In this document: piece after piece, positions 46,439-55,095 of the stretch
Position numbering within the stretch: the stretch's first letter is position 1
How the letters are laid out: each line of letters opens with the position of its first letter
Source: Faecalicatena contorta
GTDB lineage: Bacteria; Bacillota; Clostridia; Lachnospirales; Lachnospiraceae
Length of the DNA stretch: 64,000 bases
Assembly: GCF_021531895.1 (NCBI RefSeq)
Contig: NZ_JAFBIX010000012.1
Coordinates: 1 to 64,000, forward strand
Reading direction: 5' to 3'
Made by a program: the position numbers and the translations under genes
The notes under the pieces: model-generated
Seen by the model: only the letters and a program-made list of their open reading frames with translations
The model's database searches: none
What the model was told of the DNA's origin: nothing

Positions 46439-47509
46439 ATGGCAGAACAATTATTAGACATCTTAGAAAATCAAGGACTTGACGGCATCTATATTACCAA
46501 AGAATCTAACGTGAAATATATTTCCGGATATCCGGATGAACTGGCATATGTTGTCATTTGTCCACAAGGAAAATATCTGATTACGGACAGCCGTTTCACA
46601 GAACTCGCTGAAAAATCTTGCCCGGATTTTGAAATTGTGAACTGGCATTTATTTGACCGAAGCATTCCGAAAGCATTGGAGCACATCTGTGTGAAAGCAG
46701 GCATTAAGCGTCTCGGTTTTGAAGAATGTTTTACTACATATGACAAATACTCTGATCTTGAGAAAAGATTGAGTTCTCACGGAATTAATTTCATTCCGAC
46801 TCAAAATATTATCGAAGAATTGCGTTATACAAAATCATCAGAAGAAATTGCAAATACACGTATTGCATGCGAAATTGCAGATAAAGCCTTAGAAGAACTG
46901 GTTCCATATATCAAAGCAGGGGTAACAGAACGAGAATTGTGTGCGCGTCTGGAATTTAACATGAAAATGCATGGAGCACATGACATTGGATTTGAAACAA
47001 TCTTAATCTCTGGTGCAAAAACCTCTCTACTGCACGGAAAACCAAGTGATAAAAAAATTGAAAACGGTGATTTCGTCCTTGTTGATTATGGAGCAATGTA
47101 CAATGGATACATTTCCGACACCACTCGTACCTTTATTGTCGGTACTCCATCTGAAAAACAAAAAGAGATCTATGAGTTGGTAAAAGAAGGTCAGGCAACA
47201 GGGCTTCAGTTCATGGGGCCTGGCATTCACGCAACAAAACCTGATGAAGAGATCCGAAAAAAAGTTGCAAAATATGAAGAATACTATTATGCAGGAATCG
47301 GCCATGGAGTCGGTCTTGATCTACACGAAGAACCTTTCCTTGGAAATTACGGTACGAAGACCATGAAACCTGGTTGTGTAATTACCATGGAACCTGGAAT
47401 CTATATCCCGGGATGGGGCGGTGTTCGTATTGAAGATACGGTTCTTATCACTGAAACCGGTATAGAAATATTGACACATTTTCCAAAAGAACTTATGGTT
47501 TTAGACTAA
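46439..47509 (+). CDS. M24 family metallopeptidase (Xaa-Pro dipeptidase/aminopeptidase P)
   Basis: 356 residues: a creatinase-like N-terminal domain (about 1-125) and a pita-bread catalytic domain with all five metal ligands: Asp in LVDYGAMYNGYISDTTRT (two Asp), His in GIGHGVGLDLHEEP, Glu in TMEPGIY and Glu in RIEDTVLI. It cuts Xaa-Pro bonds. It starts 33 bp after the POT transporter, so imported prolyl peptides are its likely substrates. The ribosome site GGGAGG is 15 bases from the ATG, unusually far; a TTG directly after it is the alternative. Confidence 0.92.
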   Translation: MAEQLLDILENQGLDGIYITKESNVKYISGYPDELAYVVICPQGKYLITDSRFTELAEKSCPDFEIVNWHLFDRSIPKALEHICVKAGIKRLGFEECFTTYDKYSDLEKRLSSHGINFIPTQNIIEELRYTKSSEEIANTRIACEIADKALEELVPYIKAGVTERELCARLEFNMKMHGAHDIGFETILISGAKTSLLHGKPSDKKIENGDFVLVDYGAMYNGYISDTTRTFIVGTPSEKQKEIYELVKEGQATGLQFMGPGIHATKPDEEIRKKVAKYEEYYYAGIGHGVGLDLHEEPFLGNYGTKTMKPGCVITMEPGIYIPGWGGVRIEDTVLITETGIEILTHFPKELMVLD

Positions 47510-47531
47510 AGTTTACTGTTCTCCATTTTCT

Positions 47532-47575
47532 AAACCGCACTTGGCTTCCCCTAAAGTCAAGTGCGGTTTTTTCTT
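47532..47575. terminator. Bidirectional terminator
   Basis: Arms AAACCGCACTTG and CAAGTGCGGTTT between converging genes, followed by TTTTTTCT on the plus strand. Confidence 0.88.
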
Positions 47576-47586
47576 CTCTATCTATC

Positions 47587-48267
47587 CTATGAACCTGATG
47601 GAAGATAAGGTCTTAATACGCCGGCCACATTGCTGATTGGCATGGTCTGAAGCCATACTCTGCCCGGTCCGCTGATCACAGTATTAAAGATTCCTTCCCC
47701 GCCAAACAACATATTCTTCACTCCCGGAACACTCTGAATCTCCATTCTACAGCTGCCTGTCATCGCAGCCAGATGTCCTGTATCTACTACGATCTGCTGC
47801 CCGGGCTGAAGCTCATATTCAACCACATGTCCGTCAAATTCAGCGAACATAATTCCATGACCACTGACTTTCTGCATGATAAATCCTTCTCCTCCGAACA
47901 GTCCAGAACTAAATTTCTTATTAAAGAATACAGAAAGTTCTACACCTGCTTCACTTGCAAGAAATGCACTTTTCTGGAATATCATCTCTTGTCCCGGAGC
48001 AATCTGAAATGCTTTGATCGATCCTGGAAAGCTGGAAGCAAATGCAATCATTCCAGTTCCTCCCTGAGAAGTATAAATATTCTGGAAAATATGCTCACCT
48101 GAAAACATTCTTCCAAAAGCTTTTCCTAATCCTCCATTTGTCGTCGTTTCCATCAACATATTCGGTGACATCCATGCCATACCACCACCTTGTGTAATCA
48201 TCCTTTCGCCACCTTCAAGCTGGCAGATCACAACCGGAAGCGTATCCCCTTGTATTTGATATCTCAT
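47587..48267 (-). CDS. AIM24 / TIGR00266 family protein
   Basis: 226 residues, Gly-rich beta-strand protein with repeated segments around GGxGLFGGEGFI and MLFGGEGIF. The TIGR00266/AIM24 family is widespread; in yeast AIM24 acts in mitochondria, but the bacterial role is unknown. There is no signal peptide. The ATG with GGAGG upstream is chosen; an ATG 12 codons earlier has no good site. It is a single gene. Confidence 0.9.
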   Translation of the reverse strand: MRYQIQGDTLPVVICQLEGGERMITQGGGMAWMSPNMLMETTTNGGLGKAFGRMFSGEHIFQNIYTSQGGTGMIAFASSFPGSIKAFQIAPGQEMIFQKSAFLASEAGVELSVFFNKKFSSGLFGGEGFIMQKVSGHGIMFAEFDGHVVEYELQPGQQIVVDTGHLAAMTGSCRMEIQSVPGVKNMLFGGEGIFNTVISGPGRVWLQTMPISNVAGVLRPYLPSGS

Positions 48268-48368
48268 GCTTTCATACCTCCATTTTTTCATTAATTCCAT
48301 CATAACTACTTATAGTGGTCATGTCAATTCACAGAAAATTTAGAATATTTTTTTCATATATTTTATCA

Positions 48369-48397
48369 TTGCGCACTAAAATTTCTACTGGTATAAT
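48369..48397 (+). promoter_or_regulatory. Promoter of the coiled-coil protein gene
   Basis: TTGCGC (48369-48374), 17 bp, perfect TATAAT (48392-48397). Confidence 0.65.
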
Positions 48398-48430
48398 CTA
48401 TACACATACCCAAAACAAGGAGATGATTAC

Positions 48431-48901
48431 ATGTCAAACGAAGAATTATTACAATCCATATCCGAGATTTTAGATCAACGGTTTAACGAACAGGATGCTA
48501 GGATTGAACAGCGGTTTGCTGAACAGGATGCTTGGATAAAACAGTCATTTGCAAAACAGCAGGCTTATATTGACCACAAGCTTGAAGAACAGCAAGTTTA
48601 TATTGACCATAAGCTTGAAGAACAACAGACTTATATTGATTACAAGCTTGAAGAACATCGTACAGCTGTAGATGAGAAGTTCGAAAGTAACAATCGCTAT
48701 CTTATGAACTCGATTCTAGAAGAAGTCGATCTTGTACAGGAAAAGGCGAATGAACATTTTGCACGCATTGAAAACCGCCTGGATAATCTGGAATCTCTTG
48801 TCCGGACCATTAAACTGGATGCCGATACCATCCCTCTTCATGAGATTCGGATTTCTAATCTTGAAAAGCATGTTGATAAATTAGAACAAATCGCATATTA
48901 A
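48431..48901 (+). CDS. Hendecad-repeat coiled-coil protein
   Basis: 156 residues, entirely helical and charged. Residues 15-91 are seven 11-residue units of the type DHKLEEQQVYI. The rest (about 95-156) is a leucine-heptad coiled coil (NRLDNLESLVRTIKLD). There are no membrane segments or catalytic motifs. A long rod-like oligomer is likely. It has its own promoter and terminator. It resembles many poorly characterised bacterial coiled coils; no function is claimed. Confidence 0.85.
   Translation: MSNEELLQSISEILDQRFNEQDARIEQRFAEQDAWIKQSFAKQQAYIDHKLEEQQVYIDHKLEEQQTYIDYKLEEHRTAVDEKFESNNRYLMNSILEEVDLVQEKANEHFARIENRLDNLESLVRTIKLDADTIPLHEIRISNLEKHVDKLEQIAY
48473..48703 (+). repeat. Seven tandem 33-bp units coding for 11-residue repeats
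   Basis: Units 4 and 5 (48572-48637) are nearly identical at the DNA level (TTGACCA[C/T]AAGCTTGAAG core), which points to recent duplication; outer units are diverged. Repeat number may vary between strains. Confidence 0.8.
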
Positions 48902-48902
48902 A

Positions 48903-48941
48903 AACTGGTGTAACAGCTTGATTTTCGTTATTACACCAGTT
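48903..48941. terminator. Bidirectional terminator
   Basis: Arms AACTGGTGTAA and TTACACCAGTT between converging genes. Confidence 0.75.
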
Positions 48942-48958
48942 CATCTCACAAACTTCTT

Positions 48959-50422
48959 TTATTTTTCTTTTTTGTGTGTCAATGCACAGAATAATACAAA
49001 ACCAAGGAATAGTATGGCTGCTGCCATCCATCCTGCCAACGCAGTCTTTCCAAGACTGACGAACTTATCATAATACCCCTTAAGATAAATCACGATAATA
49101 ATCAGTGGAAGTACATAAGATACATATCCTTTTAACATGGTCGGAAATTTGATTCCTTTTCCTGTATTTACTTCTTTCAGGAAATGATCCCAGCCCCAGC
49201 CATTCTTTCTTGTACAGAACAATACATAACCCAGACTTCCAAGCGGAAGAAGATTGTTGGATACGATAAAGTCTTCCAGATCCATAATATTCGTTCCTGC
49301 TCCTAATGGCTCGAATCCTGCCAGAAGATTGAATCCCAATACACATGGCATACTCAGCAGAATAATTAGCACAGCACTTGTCAATACACTTTTTCTGCGA
49401 GACCATCCAAACAAATCTATATCAAAAGATATAATATTCTCAAATACTGCCACGATTGTTGTAAATGCTGCAAATGTCAGGAACAAAAAGAATAATGCAC
49501 TCCACAACCGTCCTCCGGGCATCTGAGCAAATATATTCGGAATGGTAATGAATATTAGACTGGGACCTGCTCCCGGTTCAATTCCAAACGCAAAGCAGGA
49601 TGGAATAATAATAAATCCAGCCATCAATGCAACAAAGGTGTCTAATACTGTGATACTGATTGCCTCTCCGGTAAGGCTTCTTTCTTTTCCAATGTAACTC
49701 CCGAAGATCAGCATAGCACCAATTCCAATAGAAAGAGTAAAGAACGCCTGACTCATGGCTCCAAAAATCACATTGCCGATCCCAATCTCCTGCATTTGTT
49801 TAAAATCAGGAACCAGATAAAACCGGATTCCTTCTCCTGCACCTTCCAGGAATACAGAATGTACTGCCAACACGATCATGATCAGAAGGAGTGAAGACAT
49901 CATGATCTTTGATACTTTTTCTATACCATTTTGAATTCCAAAAATACAGACCGCAAAACCAATGATACAGATAAGAATCGTCCAAAAGGTCATCATTGAT
50001 ACATTGCCCAACATGTCTGTAAAACCTTCCGTGACTGCTTCTGAGGAAGCTCCGGAAAATTCACCTTTGATACTACGATAACAATAGTACATCATCCAGC
50101 CGCCGACCGTTGTGTAGAACATCATCAACAGATAACTGCCGATAATACCGATCCATTTCATTACATGCCATCGTGTTCCTTCCGGCTCCAGTGCTTCAAA
50201 ACCAGCTGCCACGCTGTGACGGCTGCCTCGTCCCACTGCAAATTCGCATACTAATACAGGAATACCAAGAATAAGAAGGAATACCAGATAGATCAGGATA
50301 AATGCTGCTCCTCCAAACTCCCCGCACATATAAGGGAACTTCCATACATTACCAATCCCAATGGCACATCCTGCCGATACAAGTATGAACCCCAGACGGG
50401 AACCAAACTTTTCTCGTTTCAC
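48959..50422 (-). CDS. Sodium-dependent transporter, NSS/SNF family
   Basis: 487 residues with about eleven or twelve membrane helices. The start has the family pattern SRLGFILVSAGCAIGIGNVWKFPY (given in part: about residues 8-31), including the unwound TM1 Na+ site (AxGxGNxWKFP). Bacterial members take up amino acids such as tryptophan, tyrosine, leucine or methionine. It starts with GTG behind AAGGAG, 14 bp after porB, so it is the last gene of the 2-oxoacid oxidoreductase operon. This suggests it feeds that pathway. Confidence 0.93.
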   Translation of the reverse strand: MKREKFGSRLGFILVSAGCAIGIGNVWKFPYMCGEFGGAAFILIYLVFLLILGIPVLVCEFAVGRGSRHSVAAGFEALEPEGTRWHVMKWIGIIGSYLLMMFYTTVGGWMMYYCYRSIKGEFSGASSEAVTEGFTDMLGNVSMMTFWTILICIIGFAVCIFGIQNGIEKVSKIMMSSLLLIMIVLAVHSVFLEGAGEGIRFYLVPDFKQMQEIGIGNVIFGAMSQAFFTLSIGIGAMLIFGSYIGKERSLTGEAISITVLDTFVALMAGFIIIPSCFAFGIEPGAGPSLIFITIPNIFAQMPGGRLWSALFFLFLTFAAFTTIVAVFENIISFDIDLFGWSRRKSVLTSAVLIILLSMPCVLGFNLLAGFEPLGAGTNIMDLEDFIVSNNLLPLGSLGYVLFCTRKNGWGWDHFLKEVNTGKGIKFPTMLKGYVSYVLPLIIIVIYLKGYYDKFVSLGKTALAGWMAAAILFLGFVLFCALTHKKEK

Positions 50423-50436
50423 TTGTTAACTCTCCT

Positions 50437-51369
50437 TTATCTGGAACATCTGAACTGAAGTTCTTCCCATCGTCTGTCAACTTCTTTCTGGAACGCTTCG
50501 ATCAGATATTCATTTTCTTTTTTAAATAGATGTTTGAATCTTCCCTGTGGTCTCAGAAAATCTTCAATTGGAAGTTTTTTCTTCGGCTCATAATTCAAGA
50601 TCCATTTTCCTTCCACTACTTCGAATAACGGCCAATAACATGTCTCAACACCCAGTTTGCAGATCTCCATAATATCTGGTGTGTTATATCTCCATCCACG
50701 AGGACACGGAGCCATAATATTAAGGAAAGCAGCACCCGGTGTGTAAATAGCCTTTTCAGATTTTATATGCAGGTCTTTAAAATTCTGTACAAATGTAGTC
50801 TGTGCAACATACGGAATATCGTGTGCTGCAATCACTGCTGCCAAATCTTTTCTGTTCTGCGGTTTTCCGTTACTCTGACTTCCAACCGGAGTTGTGGTAG
50901 TATCGGCATACATCGGTGTCGCAGAAGAACGCTGAATACCGGTGTTCATATACGCGCCGTTATCATAGCACACATAGACCATGTCCTGATTTCTCTCCAT
51001 CGCACCAGATAAGGACTGAAGACCAATATCATAAGTACCGCCGTCACCGCCGAATGTGATGAATTTGTAGGTCTCGTCTAATTTTCCTTTTCTCTTTAAT
51101 GCCTTGTAGGCACCTTCTACACCACTTAAGGTCGCACCTGCATTTTCAAATGCATTGTGGATATAACTGTCTTCCCAGGCCGTATATGGATAAGTAAAAG
51201 TAGATACTTCCAGACATCCCGTTGCATTACCAATGACTGCCTTATCTCCTTCATGAAGGCCGCGAAGTACATTTCTTACTGCAATCGTTCCGCCACAGCC
51301 GGCACACATTCTGTGGCCCGGAGCCAGACGTTCCGGTTTATTCATTGTCTCTTTAAAATTATAACTCAT
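50437..51369 (-). CDS. porB: 2-oxoacid:ferredoxin oxidoreductase, beta subunit
   Basis: 310 residues with the TPP-binding region FGGDGGTYDIGLQSLSGAMER (about 107-127, read in part) and Cys ligands for a [4Fe-4S] cluster at HRMCAGCGG (about 20-28), NATGCLEV (about 50) and later APCPRGW. It carries thiamine diphosphate and decarboxylates the 2-oxoacid. Fourth subunit gene of porCDAB. Confidence 0.92.
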   Translation of the reverse strand: MSYNFKETMNKPERLAPGHRMCAGCGGTIAVRNVLRGLHEGDKAVIGNATGCLEVSTFTYPYTAWEDSYIHNAFENAGATLSGVEGAYKALKRKGKLDETYKFITFGGDGGTYDIGLQSLSGAMERNQDMVYVCYDNGAYMNTGIQRSSATPMYADTTTTPVGSQSNGKPQNRKDLAAVIAAHDIPYVAQTTFVQNFKDLHIKSEKAIYTPGAAFLNIMAPCPRGWRYNTPDIMEICKLGVETCYWPLFEVVEGKWILNYEPKKKLPIEDFLRPQGRFKHLFKKENEYLIEAFQKEVDRRWEELQFRCSR

Positions 51370-51381
51370 CTTCTTCGCCCC

Positions 51382-52563
51382 CTATTCTCTGATTCCCATA
51401 TAACGATAAGTCTCGCCTGCATCACCGTCTGCAATGATCTGCTTCAGGGTCTCATAGACTGCTTCCATATCTTCTACACGTACGTCTCTTCCACCAAGTC
51501 CATAGATATAATTGATCGCCAGAGCCTGTGATCTTGCGCGGAACAATGCTGCCATTACATCTGCTCCCAATGGACCGCCGTGATTGGTATAACTCTCTGC
51601 ACGATCCATGATCGCAACTGCCTTTACCTCTTTTAACGCTTCTGCAATCTCATCTGCCGGGAATGGGCGGAACAGACGGATCTTGATCATTCCGACTTTT
51701 TCTCCCTGTGCGCGCAGTTTATCAATAGCATCCTTTGTTGTACCTGCTGCGGAACCGATTATAATGACTGCTCTTTCTGCATCTTCCATGCAATACTCTT
51801 CAAACAGGCCGTACTCTCTTCCTGAAAGCTCTGCAAATTCCTTTGCCACATCCAGTACTACCTGGCTTACATGCTTCATTCCTTCTGCCTGATTCCGTTT
51901 TGCTTCCATATAATAATCGGTGATAGAATAAGGGCCGACTGCCATCGGGCACTCTGGATTCAGGAGATAATTCTCCGGCTCGTATTCTCCCACAAAATTC
52001 TTGACTTCTTCGTCTTCCAGAAGTTCAATATTCTCCACTGCATGGCTGGTGATAAAGCCATCCTGACAGATCATGATCGGAAGTCTTACATCCTTATGTT
52101 CTGAGATTCGGTATGCCTGTACCATGTTATCGTAGGCTTCCTGATTGTTCTCTGCATAGATCTGAATCCATCCTGCATCTCTTGCTCCCATACTGTCAGA
52201 ATGGTCACAGTTGATATTGATCGGACCAGATAACGCACGGTTCACCAATGCCAGTGCCAGCGGAAGTCTGTTCGATGCTGCTATGTATAATTCCTCCCAC
52301 ATATAAGCAAGGCCACAGGAGGAAGTTGCAGTAAGGCTTCGTGCACCTGCTGCAGAAGCTCCGATTGCCGCACTCATAGAACTGTGCTCACTTTCTACCG
52401 GAATAAACTCTGTATCTACCTGTCCATTTGCCACAAAAGAAGCAAAATACTGTGGGATCTCTGTAGATGGTGTAATTGGGAATGCCGGGAATACATCCGG
52501 ATTAATCTGTCTTAAGGCAATTGCTACTGCCTCATTTCCTGATAAACGATCTCTCTTTGCCAT
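51382..52563 (-). CDS. porA: 2-oxoacid:ferredoxin oxidoreductase, alpha subunit
   Basis: 393 residues beginning with SGNEAVAIALRQINPDVFPAFP region, with TPSTEIPQYF (about 33-42) and the ESEHSSMSAAIGASAAGAR motif (about 58-76) typical of PorA/VorA. It forms the substrate and CoA side of the enzyme. Pyruvate is the usual assignment, but branched-chain or aromatic 2-oxoacids are possible given the co-transcribed amino acid transporter. It starts 1 bp after the porD stop. Confidence 0.9.
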   Translation of the reverse strand: MAKRDRLSGNEAVAIALRQINPDVFPAFPITPSTEIPQYFASFVANGQVDTEFIPVESEHSSMSAAIGASAAGARSLTATSSCGLAYMWEELYIAASNRLPLALALVNRALSGPININCDHSDSMGARDAGWIQIYAENNQEAYDNMVQAYRISEHKDVRLPIMICQDGFITSHAVENIELLEDEEVKNFVGEYEPENYLLNPECPMAVGPYSITDYYMEAKRNQAEGMKHVSQVVLDVAKEFAELSGREYGLFEEYCMEDAERAVIIIGSAAGTTKDAIDKLRAQGEKVGMIKIRLFRPFPADEIAEALKEVKAVAIMDRAESYTNHGGPLGADVMAALFRARSQALAINYIYGLGGRDVRVEDMEAVYETLKQIIADGDAGETYRYMGIRE

Positions 52564-52564
52564 C

Positions 52565-52867
52565 TTACTTCACCCCTTCCATCGTAATTGCCCCAAATGG
52601 ACATGCTTTTACACAAATACCGCATCCTTTACAGTGATCATAATCGAATGCGCCTCTTTTCATATCCTTTACCGGAATACAGCTGTCCGGGCATACCGGC
52701 ACGCAGAGCAAGCACTGCTTACATTTTTCTTCCATAAATTCCGGCTTATGTGTCGACCATTCTCCAGTGTGAAAGTCTTTGGAGGTTCCTGCTCCGGCAA
52801 CGATCATACCTTCTGTCAGATCCTGCCACTTGGTCTTTACTCCTAATTTTGTGATATCTGTTGCCAT
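52565..52867 (-). CDS. porD: 2-oxoacid:ferredoxin oxidoreductase, delta (ferredoxin) subunit
   Basis: 100 residues with two [4Fe-4S] motifs: CKQCLLCVPVCPDSC (about 49-63) and CKGCGICVKACP (about 78-89). It passes electrons to ferredoxin. The stop of porC and its ATG overlap as TAATG. Confidence 0.94.
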   Translation of the reverse strand: MATDITKLGVKTKWQDLTEGMIVAGAGTSKDFHTGEWSTHKPEFMEEKCKQCLLCVPVCPDSCIPVKDMKRGAFDYDHCKGCGICVKACPFGAITMEGVK

Positions 52868-53439
52868 TACTGTACCTCCTTCAGTGCCATCTCAAGCGCA
52901 GCCATGTTTCCGTCAATGACCTCCGGCTTGCTGGCAAATTTGTGTGAGAATGACGCTTTCATCTCTCGTAAAAATGTCTCTTCATCCATGATACCTGCAA
53001 CCTTCACAATTGCTGCGAGAAGCGGTGTATTAGGGAAATACTTTCCCATTGTTGCCATGGATACTTTATAAGCATCAATCGTATATACCTTTCCTTTATA
53101 TCCTTTTAAATGCGGAATAATCTCTTCTTTTGCCCTGTGTGTGTTCACCAGGATTGCTCCATCTTCCTTCAATCCGCTGGTAACATCTACCGATTCCAGG
53201 AGGGATTCATCCACAACGACTACATACTGTGGGTCATAAATATTAGAATGTACACGAATCGGTGTGTCACTGATTCGATTGTATGCCGTAATTGGCGCTC
53301 CCATACGTTCCGGGCCGTACTCTGGAAAGCCCTGGACATATTTTCCTGTCTTGAATGCTACATCTGCAAGAAGCAAAGCAGCAGTTTTGGCACCCTGACC
53401 GCCGCGGCCATGCCATCTGATTTCTGTATGGTTACTCAT
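52867..53439 (-). CDS. porC: 2-oxoacid:ferredoxin oxidoreductase, gamma subunit
   Basis: 190 residues with the family start EIRWHGRGGQGAKTAALLLADVA (about 6-15 seen as IRWHGRGGQG) and VVVDESLL (about 74). It is first in the order C-D-A-B, a layout common in archaea and Thermotoga; many Clostridia instead rely on a single-chain pyruvate:ferredoxin oxidoreductase. Confidence 0.93.
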   Translation of the reverse strand: MSNHTEIRWHGRGGQGAKTAALLLADVAFKTGKYVQGFPEYGPERMGAPITAYNRISDTPIRVHSNIYDPQYVVVVDESLLESVDVTSGLKEDGAILVNTHRAKEEIIPHLKGYKGKVYTIDAYKVSMATMGKYFPNTPLLAAIVKVAGIMDEETFLREMKASFSHKFASKPEVIDGNMAALEMALKEVQ

Positions 53440-53606
53440 CTTCCTTCTATCTTCCTTTCTCTTTGAAATTGTATGCTGATCGAGATATCATTCATCCGGC
53501 AATTATAGAGCATACTCTGTTTTTTTAATCATATTCCTTTTATTTTACTTTAAGATAACGCTTTTGTCCACCAAAACTATATCCGACGTTCTTATATTTG
53601 CCAAAT

Positions 53607-54458
53607 CTACACTCTTAGGAGTTTCTCTATCCAATAGGCAACACCATCTGCATCATTGGATAATGTCACGGCATCTGCCGCTTCCTTGCAGGCATCAGAT
53701 GCATTTTCCATAGCAATACCTATCTCCGCGAATTTTAATAACTCTGCATCATTATCTCCATCACCAAAGGCTGCCAATCCCTCCCGTGACAGTCCAAGAT
53801 ATTCCAGAATATATGCTGCCCCAGAATGCTTCCCTGACTTCTGATAAGAAATTTCCAGCAACTGCTGTACCGAAGATGTGACATAAATATCGGAAATATT
53901 TTCTTCAAATACTTTCCACAACTTCTTTTTCAGGTTTTCGTCTTTTACCACCACATCAATGCTTTCTATCTGCTCTTTGTAATCCAGCAAAAAATCTCTA
54001 ATATTTGTCACCGGCTTTCTGGTACTCTGTATATAAGGAATTGCCATTGGACTTGCCCCAAAGCGGACAGGATCTTCTACATATTCCTTTTGTCCATATG
54101 CTTGTCCATTAATAAAAGTCTCATAAGCCACTTCCAGATTTTTCGTGTAATGCAATATTTTTTCAATAGAATCCCCTGTCATCTTATATTGTTTCAGACA
54201 TTCCTTCGTATGTAGATCATAGACCGCCGCCCCATTAGAAGTAATTGCGTATCGAATTTCATTGATATTACAAATATCATCCGGAAGCGCAGATACAGCC
54301 CGTCCACTTGCTATCACAATCTGAACCCCCTTTCGAATCGCAGACTCGATTGCCTGCCGGTTCCTTTCACTCAATCTGCCCTGATGATTTAATGTAGTCT
54401 GATCCAGATCCAGTGCTATACATGTAACTTTCCTCTTCTTCCCAAAATCTGTCTTCAT
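53607..54458 (-). CDS. Cof-type HAD-IIB phosphatase
   Basis: 283 residues with the HAD motif I IALDLDQTTLN (about 14-24), the motif II Ser in IASGRAVS, and motif IV FGDGDNDAELL (about 236-246). The C2B cap lies between. The family dephosphorylates sugar phosphates, pyridoxal phosphate or flavin nucleotides; the substrate cannot be read. It is a single gene; GGAGG precedes the ATG. Confidence 0.92.
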   Translation of the reverse strand: MKTDFGKKRKVTCIALDLDQTTLNHQGRLSERNRQAIESAIRKGVQIVIASGRAVSALPDDICNINEIRYAITSNGAAVYDLHTKECLKQYKMTGDSIEKILHYTKNLEVAYETFINGQAYGQKEYVEDPVRFGASPMAIPYIQSTRKPVTNIRDFLLDYKEQIESIDVVVKDENLKKKLWKVFEENISDIYVTSSVQQLLEISYQKSGKHSGAAYILEYLGLSREGLAAFGDGDNDAELLKFAEIGIAMENASDACKEAADAVTLSNDADGVAYWIEKLLRV

Positions 54459-54654
54459 CTTTCCTCCCGATATTAATCCCTCATTTTAACCATATTCCAG
54501 ACTTCGTACATAATTCATTATTATAAATCAAATATGAGTTTTTGCCAAATACAAAACACTTGCGAACTTCAAAGTCGATAACCTCTTTGTTTTCTCTTGG
54601 TAAAAGTATCCAAAAAACAACCATAAAATATGTCAAATATATACAATTCACAGC

Positions 54655-54682
54655 TTGTACTTATGAAAAAAGGTGCTATAAT
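54655..54682 (+). promoter_or_regulatory. Promoter of the T-box-cstA transcript
   Basis: TTGTAC (54655-54660), 16 bp, perfect TATAAT (54677-54682). Confidence 0.65.
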
Positions 54683-54687
54683 ATAGC

Positions 54688-55025
54688 TTATCAAAAGCGA
54701 AGGAACCATAAAAAAGTTCCAAAGAATGCGATGAAAGGGATACATCACAGGAAGATACCGGAGCACAGAGAGTCGTTAACTGGTGAGAGATGACAGAAAG
54801 CCTTCCTGAGACATCACCCTGGAGCATCCTGCCAAAAGCATTAACAATCAAGTTGATATATTAAAAGATGCAAGTAAGTAAGGACGTTTTCTCTACGTTA
54901 CAGGAGAGACTGTTTCATATGACAGATTCAGGAAGAGTGGCCGTTGATTGATTACGGCAAGCAAAGTGGTACCACGGAAAATTCCGCCTTTGCAGTCCAG
55001 CATGGACTGTAAGGGCGTTTTTTTA
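54688..55025 (+). promoter_or_regulatory. T-box leader upstream of cstA
   Basis: The leader has stem I landmarks (CAGAGAG, CTGGTGAGA, CCCTGGAGC), the T-box AGTGGTACCACGG at 54965-54977, and the terminator GCCTTTGCAGTCC with GGACTGTAAGGGC (54985-55018) followed by seven T. The specifier cannot be fixed by hand: the specifier loop GAGACATCACCC would allow GAC (Asp) or ATC (Ile) among others. A tRNA signal thus controls the CstA transporter 70 bp downstream. Confidence 0.92.
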
Positions 55026-55095
55026 TAAATACATATAAAGATACAGACTCATAACAGAATCTGAGCCTGACAAAGGAGAAAAGAGGTATTAGGTA

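Noticed and set aside
48473-48703. CRISPR-like repeat array
   Set aside because: The 33-bp units are contiguous, without spacers, in frame, and code for a coiled coil.
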